Shown: one piece after another, positions 1 through 11,100 of the stretch
Position numbering within the stretch: position 1 is the stretch's first letter
Layout: every line of letters begins with the position of its first letter
Assembly (NCBI GenBank): GCA_903813345.2
Contig: CAIIXF020000002.1
Coordinates: 1,526,001-1,590,000 of the forward strand
DNA length: 64,000 bases
From: Owenia fusiformis
Taxonomy: Eukaryota; Annelida; Polychaeta; Sabellida; Oweniidae
Direction: 5' to 3'
Position numbers and translations under genes: made by a program
The notes under the pieces: model-generated
The model's input: the letters and a program-made list of their open reading frames with translations, nothing else
The model's database searches: none
What the model was told of the DNA's origin: nothing

Positions 1-156
1 GTCGGTAATTTTTTTTTAAAATATGCGGCGCAAATAAAACGAGGAGGGAAAGTATCGCAACAGACTTTGGAAAGTCATATGTTGGTTTTTCCCTCCTCCT
101 TTGATGGCATATTTGAATTTTCCTTCAAAATAACTTTGAATGGTGAATGGTTGGGG

Positions 157-330
157 AAAGGGGGTATTAGACATTCTTTCTTTTCACGTTAGATCATGGT
201 TTTGGGATATATGGGGTTTGTTTTTCTTGACTGGTATGCAATTAGAGTTTGCTTTTTCTTGCTAAGTTCCATTACAACTTTTGGTCCTCTCCCTTTTTTG
301 CACATGTGCTTAAATATTCGATTTGCATAG
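157..330 (+). repeat. Dispersed repeat pair, copy 1
   Basis: Shares TTCTTTTCACGTTAGA, CCATGGTTTTGGGATATAT-like text and a CTTTTGCACATGTGCTT-like end with 21,501-21,660. Related fragments are near 27,360-27,420 and 39,475. Confidence 0.65.
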
Positions 331-778
331 TTATAACTTATTTACCTTTATTCATATAAGGAGAGGAGGAGACTCGGTCAAATAAAATAATTCTTTGATA
401 AAATGGAAGTTATAAATCGCCTGAGACTGAAATATTCATAGGTTTCAGCCATAACTGAATGTCCGCTAATTAATCAGAAGCCGGTTTTGGTTTAAAGTTC
501 TTTTATAGATTTAGGTTTGCGCAAAGCTTCGTTCAGACTCGGTGGCATACGCACCATTGCACTTCAGTTCGCAGCCATGTTTGCGTTGTTAATCGCTGAC
601 AGAATGATAAACGTTTTTTGCGAGACCCAACGCATTTTAGCGAATAAAAGTAGCAAGTCGTCACACTTCGTAAAACAAACATTTCCAACAAATAGTTAAA
701 ACATTACCATTTATTATGTTTTGAAATCATGTAGCAGATTTTGTAACAGTTTCGCTCAAGATTCGTCAGAATTGACAA

Positions 779-1425
779 AGGAGTGGTATCGATATGGTGA
801 ACTTTTTGAACACGCGTTTTTTTTAAACCAGTCATCAAAACATTCTGGAAATTTTACACATCGTCAATTTTAATGGTCATCTTTTTGATGGTAACATTAC
901 AATTTGAAATATATATGGATATATATATTCTTTTCTCTATAGAGTTACAAAAAAACAGCAGATACTTCTAAATTTGTTCTTGGTATCATATGTTCGAAAT
1001 GAAATGCAAAAACTATCCGAACCTTGTTGGAATAAAACGACATTAACACAACGTGTTTAGGTCACTCAATATTGTAATTGTATGAAGAAAAGTTTGGTTG
1101 ATTTTAAAAAAGTATCGTGTTAATGAAAGAAAAGGTTATCTTATTTTTTTATCTATTTTGGGAGTTTTGTTTAAGTTTTTGCATACTCTTTGTTAAATCA
1201 ACCAAAATTTCCTTTGTATAACTATAGTATTGAGAGGTCTAAGAACGTGTTGTATATGATATTTGTTTAAACAATGTTCGGAAAGATATTTTATTTCATT
1301 CTTAAGAATTGTTACCAATCAGTCAATATTACATAAAGGACCGTGTTTTCTTACAGAATGTTTTCAATAACTGGTTTAAAAGAAAAACATTGTTGAATTC
1401 AGTTCACCATATCGATACCTATCCT
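779..1425. mobile_element. MITE with TIR AGGAGTGGTATCGATATGG, copy 1
   Basis: Ends are AGGAGTGG...CCTATCCT with about 50 bases of inverted similarity (ATCGATATGGTGAAC, then TTTAAACCAGT). It is collinear with copy 2 and lacks its nested insert, so it gives an empty site. It encodes nothing. Confidence 0.8.
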
Positions 1426-1717
1426 TTAGCTCATGCTTCACGCTGCGTCTGGTGAATTCGTTCATATGTTAGGGGGTCTTAATTAGAATTCCGGTTTGCA
1501 TCTTGCATCTCTATGCCTATTACTATGAGCAAAACAAATTTTGTAAATTAGAACCCTGCTGAAATCTCAAATGAAATGTGCTAACTATCAAAGAGTTTAT
1601 GATATTTTTGCTTATTTATTATATATCTGAAAGTAAACTTTAAATACAAAAAAACTTTCTTGAAAAATGACATCAAGGTGGGGAAGTTATTAAAAGGTTG
1701 CCAATTCCTTTAGTACA

Positions 1718-1962
1718 AAATGGCATCTGTATGCTCAATTTCTATGAACAGAGCGCTAAGCTTTAAATCGATGTCCAGAATAGACTTTTCTTTTTGATCG
1801 AAATATGGCATATGTATGCTCAAAACCATACCAGCTTGAATATTTATCTTCGGAGTAGATTGTCTCTTCAATTTGAAGAATGGCCTCTGTATTCTCAATA
1901 CAATGAACAGATCATATTAGCTTAAAATTTATTTCCAGAATAGCGTGTCTATTTATTCGAAG
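1718..1962 (+). repeat. Three decayed tandem copies of a splice-acceptor region
   Basis: Units of about 80 bases start ATGGCNTCTGTATGCTCAA and end in a pyrimidine tract with CCAG/AATAG or a decayed form, then TTCGAAG-like text. The third unit is the real 3' end of the intron and start of receptor exon a (acceptor at 1937-1938). Confidence 0.65.
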
Positions 1963-2103
1963 TACGAGAGGGAACCTTATAAGTACTACGTCAAAAATGT
2001 TGCTGGAAACAATGAATGTTCATATGTTTTTAATAAGCTGATACAGTTCTTTAAGTGGAAGAAAGTAGGACTGATTAGATATGAAAGTAATTTGATGGCT
2101 GAG
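1939..2103 (+). CDS. GABA-B-like receptor exon a (ligand-binding domain)
   Basis: The acceptor is ATTTCCAG and the donor GTAAGT, phase 0 at both ends, 55 codons. It includes FFKWKKVGLIRYE, the class C strand-helix segment that precedes the interlobe region. It is the first exon I can support; anything earlier lies beyond the left edge. Confidence 0.88.
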
Positions 2104-5100
2104 GTAAGTTGTGAATAACGGAATTATACTTTGACTACCATTTTGATTCGAAAATCAAGCCAATCTGTGCTAGCGATTCCCGGAGCGAGTACTCTCTCTC
2201 CAGTATTTGCACAGGGAGTTTCATATGTCCATCTTCAAAGTCAGTCAGAGATGAGATAGACTTATGATGTATATGTCATATAGAAATTTCCATATCATTT
2301 TAAACCAAAATATCTCAGACATGTGGTGATAAATACAGTTTAAAAGTAAGATATGGTTTGCATTTTAACCTTATATTACATGCAACATTTTGAGATTTTT
2401 TTAATAGCCTTCGTTAAGTAACATCTTGTATTTTTATTTAATAGTACAAGTTTACGTTCACAATGAGCACATAACTTAAATCAAAAGTCCCCTAATGTCT
2501 GATATAATGTTATTTGGTACATCTTTTGAAAATCCATATAATTTGGCAATGCCGCATTGAAATCCATTTAAACTCTAAAGATTGTGATTTTGTATTAGTG
2601 GCAATGATGGGTTTTCTTTTTGATTTACTCTGATCTATTTAAAGGCTGTTTTTTGTTGTACTTGAAGATAGTAAAGATCAGTCTGCTCCTATGATTGTAA
2701 ATAAGGATTTTTATTGCTTTTGTTTTTCAAAGTTAGGTTTTGGTCTGTGGTCACACTGAAAGGATTTGAATATAATTTGTGAGATACATTTACCCTGTTG
2801 GCTTATGTTTACGTTTCTTTATTTCCACTTTAAAGATGAGTACATTAGTTATTTCAAATTTAAAAATTACAACATGTATATGCAGAATAAAAAATAAATA
2901 TGAAAATATAACATATAAAATAGGCCCTTGACATCGTTATAAAATGCGTATCCACAACGCAAAAAACATGAGCAAGTGCATAGAGTAGGATATCTGGATA
3001 ATGCTATGAATGAACACTGGAACTGCATCCCAAAGCAAAGCTCTTGAATTAAGCATATTGCATATGAAAAACATCATTTGGATGTACACACAATAATTTA
3101 GGAGATCTGCCTTACCATGTAATATTTCCATCTTCTCTTGCACACTATGATCATGAAATACTACCTTATGAGAAGACATACACCCACTAGGATGGCATTA
3201 TCACCGATATGTATATATGTTTTTATGATTTTAACAAATAAATTAAACAAAATATTTTGAAAATCGAATTGAACTTTTGATTTCGCTGTTTTTGTATAAT
3301 TTAATTCAATGAACATAACACGTGACTGTCGCTAGTTGACCTGACCTGGACTTGTCAAATCGTAAAAGATCAAATCGACATAGATTTATACTAAAACGTT
3401 TAAAAATATTTTACTTTAATTTTATTTTTCATTTTACTTATTGTGCAATCTGATATGATCCAAAAAGCAATTAAAAATCAATAATAGAATATTGTTTGAT
3501 GAAAAAACGGGACATATATTCTATCCTTTTTTATTTTTAGCCAGTTCAGGTGTTCATGGACGAACTTAAAAGAGGAAATGCAACTATTGATGCTGATGTA
3601 CTGTTAACATCTGATAAAGCATCGCCTGATGTCATTTGGGAACCACTACAGGTGAAAAAATTAGTTTACCTCAAATTATCTATTCAAGATCTATGTGATA
3701 ATCTTCCCAAAGTCAGATTTTAAGTGATAACTTTTCTCATTGTCGTAATTGTCTAGATGCATAATTGAATCAGATAGATGAAAGGGATAAGACGTTGGTA
3801 CATTATTCCAAATTATATTATCATTGGGTTAGTCATTTATGTATATTGATAATGAAATTGGACCAACATTGATCCCTGAGAAACACCACGGTTGATGTGA
3901 GTCTGTGTAGATATATTAGGCAACTGTCCACCTACATATACTTTTCTAATATACAAATATGATCTTATATTTTGATATAATATTCTTCCAATAACGCAGA
4001 TATGGTGTCGTAATATCCAATAATAACATGATTTATATTTAATTTCTGGTTTATAAAATAACTAGTGATTTCTTTTCATTATTTTGTAGGATATTCGGAT
4101 TTTCGTATCTTTCACAATTGGTTTCGATGACTTTGGTCGACTTCTATGCAAGGTATTTTATAAGTTATTGGTTCCGAGAGTTTCGTTTACTAACGGTAAA
4201 TACCACTTCCGGGTAGGTGTTTTTAAATACTTTAAAAATGATGGCGTGCCAACTACAATGGTGTGTATAGTAGTTTTAAGTACATGTACTGTGGCCATTT
4301 GAGGTATGTATTTAAAGCTGAGGACAAGCACTTTCTAAATAATAGAAAATAATCGCAAGAAAATACTCCCGCTAACTGGAACTACTATATCCGTTAATTG
4401 TCATCGGTCAAGCAGGAATTTTACCTTAAAATGAGTCCCTACGTCGGCGTCGTGGTTTTTAAAAGTCGAGACGCAAATCCTATGTTAAGTATAATGTTAA
4501 GATAAAGGTTATGTATAAATGCAAAAAAATAGTCATTATATGGGCTAATTCGTTCATAAATGACGATGTGTACCCCAGAACTTGGATTTTGTGAATTTTT
4601 TCAATACCTTTAGAAATCTTCTATGGCCTCTGTATATTTTGCACAATATCACGTTGTGTATATGTAAATCGTTCATAAATATAGGGTGTCCTGAAAGTGT
4701 CCCGAAGGCATGGGACCCCCAACTCACAAATCTAAAAAAAATTACAGGCATTTCAAAACTTAATGTACGGCCAAAATAAAGGTTCAGTTTATTATCTTGT
4801 AAATAATTCTGACCTGAATGTGATCGAAACTATGAATGTTATTATCAAGGAAAGTATGGATATTGAGTTGGAAAAGAAGATGGTGGGGCCAACTACCTCA
4901 AGAAAACTCTTCAAAAATGATTTACAAAGGTTTTATGAGGGTCAAAAAGAAGAAAGTATTGCTGCTTCAACATGGCCAATGGGAAACACACCGACTATTA
5001 ATTTGTTGTAAAACTGAACTTTAATTTTGGCCAAAACTAAATTTTAATATGTCCGTAACCTTTTCCCATTTGTGAGTTGAACCATGACACTTGGCAAATC

Positions 5101-8100
5101 AATGTAACTTTGGATAAACATTGAAGTGATAAATGACACATATTTTGGAAAATTGGTATGGCATATTTTGCATCACGTAGCACATACGATACGATGGACA
5201 GTATCACTACGGAGTCAATAGAAACGATATGATGTCACTGGTTATACAGTGGGTCCAAAAAACGCAACAAAAAATATTGTAAAATCAAAAAAACAGTGAT
5301 GATTACATCAATTTCATTTAGTTTATCATGAAGCCACGTGTCTCCCCTTTCCAATGATATGTCATTTGTTAACCTCTGATCATGGACCACTGAAAAGTAA
5401 TTGTTTTTTCGTACATGGGTGTAGGCTTTTGTGCCAAGTTATGAAATATCAATCAACTGATCCGTATTGTGCAATCGGGTAAATCATTATTAAGTAATTG
5501 ATAGTGCGGATTAATTTCTTGTCACATAATTTACATAACACAAGTTTCTGATTTAGATTTACTAAGGAAAAAGAAAAATGGAAAAAAAATTCACCTTCAA
5601 GTGTTCATCAGTATCCTTGTTGGCTTAGTTCACGAAACATATGGAAAAAAGAGGCACAAACAGTCGTTGCCTGTCATCTTATGAAAGAATACTCATGAAA
5701 GATTACGTTCCATGCCCCTTCACACGACCCCTATTTCTCTACACACAGAGACTTGGCTGTGAGTTCATGTCGCACACCTCTTTGAATCATCTTGGGTTCT
5801 GGCAGAGAGCAGTAACCTCACGTGTGACTCTGTTAACTGTTGCAATGTCTAAAACTCCAGAGCAGATTTTGGCCAGTTGTGCAAAAGGAATGATTATTCA
5901 GTAGTCTGTGGTCGCACACTGTGTATATGGATAATTGAGCCAGGCCACTGGAAAAGGGGTCTTATCACAGATTTTTTCAATATTATTCTTTGTGTTTATC
6001 TTAAAAAGCACAACGAGACAATGCATATTTTCAATGATTGAATTAGGTGGAGCAGCGTTTTTTTATAAAAAAAATGTGCTAAGCTGTGGTTTTGGAAATT
6101 TCTAACACTAAGTAGTGTCATCTGTCAACAGACTGTAGTTTAATCATGTTTAATTAGTTTTTCTGCTAATATTCATTCTCATTTAAAATATTCAACCACA
6201 GTTGCAATGCACTTCCTATATTTGTCCACTCGATCCAAAAACACATGTTTAAGGCCTTCGTATGAGAGGTTTGAAATGATGTCGGTAAATTTTCAAAACC
6301 ACAACTCAGCAGATATTTTATATATAACGCTGCTCCACTTAACTTTGTCATTGAAAATATGAATTGACTCTTTGAGCTTCCAACTTCTCTTATTATCAGC
6401 GCTTGTATATAGTTAAACTCATGATCTAGTCAAACGGCATACCTGGTAGTAAATATCCGACCCATGGTTTTCATAAAAGAAACGACAATATTTTTAGCTC
6501 AAAACTGCCACGTGTCCGCCATTTCGTGATTCCATCATGTCTAATATCATTTCTATATGAAATCACACCAATAAGACGAAATACATGACAACAGTATCCG
6601 TAAACAAAATTCCTGTATTCTGATATTGTTGCTATTGACTCCATTGTGATACAATCAACCGTATCACATGAAAATGAGTCACGTGCCATATGTACATATA
6701 TCATCATCACAATTGACCAATCAAACTGCCTAGAACCTGTTGGTATTACATACCTTCATCCGCATGGCTACTTTGTATCAATGAAAGTCGAATTTGATCG
6801 AAATGAAACATGACGTCGTGATATTGTTATATTTATTAAAGAATCTAATATCATATCGAGGTAAGGAGGCTACATCGGGATAGTCGGGCAATATCGCTAA
6901 CTTTCCTATTGGCTTCCATACAAATACTTCGCTAGGTATGTAATACTCAAACATTATATGTATTTTGTTAGCTATATAACCTTGGATATTATGGCAAGCA
7001 CTATGTACTGCTTGCTGTCTACATGACCGATAAGTATAAAGAAGAATGGGATGCCATTGATGAATCTCAAGAATTTTACGGATGTTCCAAGGCCAACCTG
7101 ATGAAAGTCCTCGAAGGAACCTTGGGTTGCTCTCAAATTGTAACATATATTTTGGGAATGTATAATAATCATACCCATTTCTCAACTAAAAAGGTACAAA
7201 CTCCATCATTTTCAAATCAAATCTGTCTTTATGTCTGACTGTATTGCTCAGTAAGTTAAATAATAATTATACCATAATTAGATTCATGACATTATAAACA
7301 GTTTTGTCAGGGAGAATAGGTTATTAGTACAATAAATATATAGGCAAGGTCAACTCTGGTAAGATTGACCGGTCCCCAATCAGAGACCACGTGACCAGTG
7401 ACGTCACACACAGCAGGTAACAAGTTGTAGGTCAGTTGCCAAAAGAGCTACATAGAAGCAGGACGAAAAACCGACAAACCCTCCCATTAACCAACATGAA
7501 GAAGGTAAAGTCAATATCACTTATCATTCAAAACCAATAAATGTTAAAAATGGGTATTTTTCGTGTTATTGAAAATAGCTAAAACTAAAATGATTTTTTC
7601 TAATTGTTTTATGTATTTTAAAACAATATGCCTTTATCTTTATTCGGTCAGCATACGTATTGATCAGTCCGGTTGTAAATAACTTTGAAAATTCGCTAAT
7701 AAGTTGTGAATTTCGTGAATTTGCTGATGTAACAGGACAACACGCCCGTGAAAACATGTCATATCTCAGTTATAAATGGTCGCATCTTTTCATTTTGGTT
7801 CTTTTTGCATAGAAGACATTCAGTCAGAGTGGGATGACAGCAGTGTATTTGCTTCTCACCCACTACCGATTATAATATACCCATTATAGTAAGTGTACAA
7901 TTTATTCTGTGAAAAACGTCACGGTCGTTAAAACAGGCCCAGACGGCAGTAGGGAAACTCGAGATAAATTAATTATCCGTAGTTATAAAGTCCTTAGTTC
8001 AGTTTATCAGACCAAAGTGTTACAAATCGTGATACTAGTTGTGATTGAATTATAATGAACATGATCTGAAAATTTCTGAAAAATCACCGTTTTGCTTGTG

Positions 8101-11100
8101 AAAAACGACCGTGATGTTACTCATATATTGACAGTAGTCTTGTTGGAAATGGGGCAATTTTCAAGAAAACAATATGACCACTCCATCATAACATAAAATG
8201 ATTTTCGAAATAACAAGCATTACCTCATCTATGAACTGATATTGTGCGAAACTGTGACAATCGTCACGCGTGAAAAACGTCACGGTTATAGCATTGAACT
8301 CAAAGCAGTAATTAGCCATTTTTATAAATCCCAGATGAATTGATTTAATCTTATATTATGACCCATATTCTTAAAACACATGTTTAAAAGTTATTCAGTG
8401 ATTACGCATAAAGATCAATTTATAGGCAAGGAAACAATAACACCTAACGAATTTGCCCTTTTGTAAATGCGCTTTTTACATTTTATACGTCTTTACAATA
8501 ATACGTAACATGCAAGCAAATGACAAGTTATTTGGGAATTCCATTAGCATAATTTTTTGGAAAAGTCATAACAAAAAATGTTATATGAAGACCATTAAAT
8601 CCCAAAATAGTTGACCCTCAGTAAATAACATTTCGTTCAGTGTATTCCCGGGGATCGCTGAATTCAATCATAAAGTCACTTAATGTTTGCATTCTGTTTT
8701 CTTTTCAATGATTGCAATTATTATTAATGGAGAACAGCATAAACCAAAAACTCTAGTTAAGTAATTTGAACGATTACAGCTTTTCAACGATGTTTTCGTG
8801 TTATGATTAATTTTTATCTATTTCAATTCCATTTTCACGATCTGTATATGATCTGTAATATTCAAAATGCCTTTGCGAAACGCAATTCGTTGAAAAAGAG
8901 ATAGAGAAAAGCAAAAACTAAGCAATCCTCGAGAATATTAAAGAAAATGTAAGGCAAGCAATGCAAAAAGCACTCCTCTTTGAAATATAATCCCAACCGA
9001 CTAGCAAAAAGAAATCAGCACAAAATGCACGCTTCGAGAATGGAGGCAACAAAGCGAGATTAATTCTTTCAATGTTCTCTTTCTCTAAAACAAAACCGGG
9101 ATAACCCATTGCACTGAATATTAAACTTCCAGAACTTCAAAGAAAAAATAAAAATCACAGGAAAGAATTGAGTTTATGCTGAGAGTTTTGTTATGTGATA
9201 TCAGAAACCGTTGAAAAGGTATCGAGTCTGACAAAAAAATTCGTTCTAGGACTAGTGACTTAACTCAGCTCGAATGAAGCAAAACATAACGATAAGAACG
9301 TTTTCAGTGGCCATGAAAAATGACCTTGTGATGAGATCGGGGCATCGATGAAGCACTCCGCAGACCAAAAGAAAATTTCATATTCACAGTGCAGATGATT
9401 TTTATGCTTTGGCTACGTCAGACTTAAATACGTCAGCAATATCATTCTTATATCTTTCAAATGATAACTAGAGGCTGACGGTAATTCCGGTTATACGGTT
9501 TCGGTACGGAATTGAGCATTTACCGGTATTGAAATTATTAACCGGTTAACCGACGATAATCCCCGGGGAAATAAAAGACACGTCTTTTTTTAATTATTTC
9601 GTTTAATTTCCACTTTCACGATGCGTACATTTACATAGACATTTAGATGTCCATGTTTGGCAGTTCAGGTGTGATTTCCATGTTTGGCAGTTCAGGTGTG
9701 ATGTCCATGTTTGGCAGTTCGGCTGTAGTAGCTTCATGCTCAGGCTCAGATTTGGTTGTAGTTGTATGTTTGGCAGTTCCGGTGTAGCAGTAGTGTCAAC
9801 GTCAGATCCAGAAATTGAATTATGTTTGTAATAGTCATTTACGAACAACAAATGTTTTTACGAACAAAGGAGTGGTATCGATATGGAGAACTTTTTGAAC
9901 ACACGTTTCTCTTAAACCAGTCATAAGAAAAATCTAAAAATTTAACACATCATCAATTTAATGGTCATCTTTTGAATGGTAACAAAATAATTTGAAATAT
10001 ATATATATACTTACATCTATATTATTTTAGAAAACACATCAACCAACATTGTTTTGTTCTTGGTATCATGTTTCCAGAGTGAAATGAAACATATTTCCGA
10101 ACCTCATTGGAACAAAACGACATAAACATAACATGTATTAATATTGTAATTGTACAAAGGAAATTTTGGTTGATTTAAAAAAAGTATATTGTTAATGAAT
10201 AAAATAAAAGGTTTATCTTGATTTTTATCTATTTTGGGGGGATTTTGTTTTAATTTTTTGAATACTTTAAAAATTCCTTTGCACTGGCGGATTAGGGGGG
10301 GGGGCTTGGGGCCCGCCCCCCCCCCCCCTCGGGTGGGCCCAGAAAAAAAAATTGGGCCCAAAAAAATTTTGGGCCAAAAAAGGCCTTCATGCCCCTAAAA
10401 GTGGGCCTTTTGGTCATTACTGGGCCTTTTAAGGCCTCATTTTTTAATTTCAGGCCAAATTTTGAAGAAAATGGGCCTCAAAATTTCAAAATTTGGGCCC
10501 ACTTTTGGGTTTTAGGGGCCCAAAATTTTTTTCTCTGACCTAAAATTTGGGCCCCCCCCCCCTTGTTGGTTCCCAGATCCGCCCCTGCTTTGTATCTATA
10601 TAATAGGATTTTATTAGTACTGATGCCCTTTTAGGGTCAAACGTACATCCGATATACAATTTTCAATAACAGTAAATAAAGCAATAAAGTATAGAACATA
10701 GGATTACATTCTTCAAATGACATATAAAATGTTACTTTGATATAAGAATCCTGTCTCTACCAATCATTAGATACTTTATCATGTCAGCAGATTCTTTCAA
10801 TATGATCCCGTCACTCGTCAATAGAAAAATTGTCTTTTGGTGGTCAGAGCAAAAAACTGCACTAAAAAAACAAAAAATGTTAACAAAAACAGTTATATAA
10901 AATATTTCTAAATAATTTTCGCATTAAATTGTAGTCAATCAGTCAACATTACAAAAAATGCCGTGTTTTTTACAGAATGTTTTCAATGATTGGTTTAAGA
11001 GAAAAACATTGTTGAATTCAGTTCTCCATATCGATACCTCTCCTCTACAAACAACAAGGCATTGACAACCTCAGGTTGAAGTCGTGCCCGTTTGGAAGTG

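Larger units (their letters stand above)
1..1717 (+). other. Left edge, presumed receptor intron
   Basis: No exon found. It contains a 157-330 dispersed repeat, a hairpin of GGAGGGAAA/TTTCCCTCC (about 42-100) and a MITE. The 60-codon frame at 517-699 begins with a non-ATG codon and has no features. Confidence 0.6.
4153..6971 (+). other. Receptor intron with MITEs
   Basis: Holds the elements at 4,712-5,095 and 6,018-6,362 and a mariner-like start GTGGGTCCAAAAAACGCAAC near 5,248. The 87-codon frame at 5,641-5,904 has no recognisable domain. Confidence 0.55.

Noticed and set aside
517-699. An upstream receptor exon
   Set aside because: No class C motif and no acceptor/donor pair in phase with exon a.
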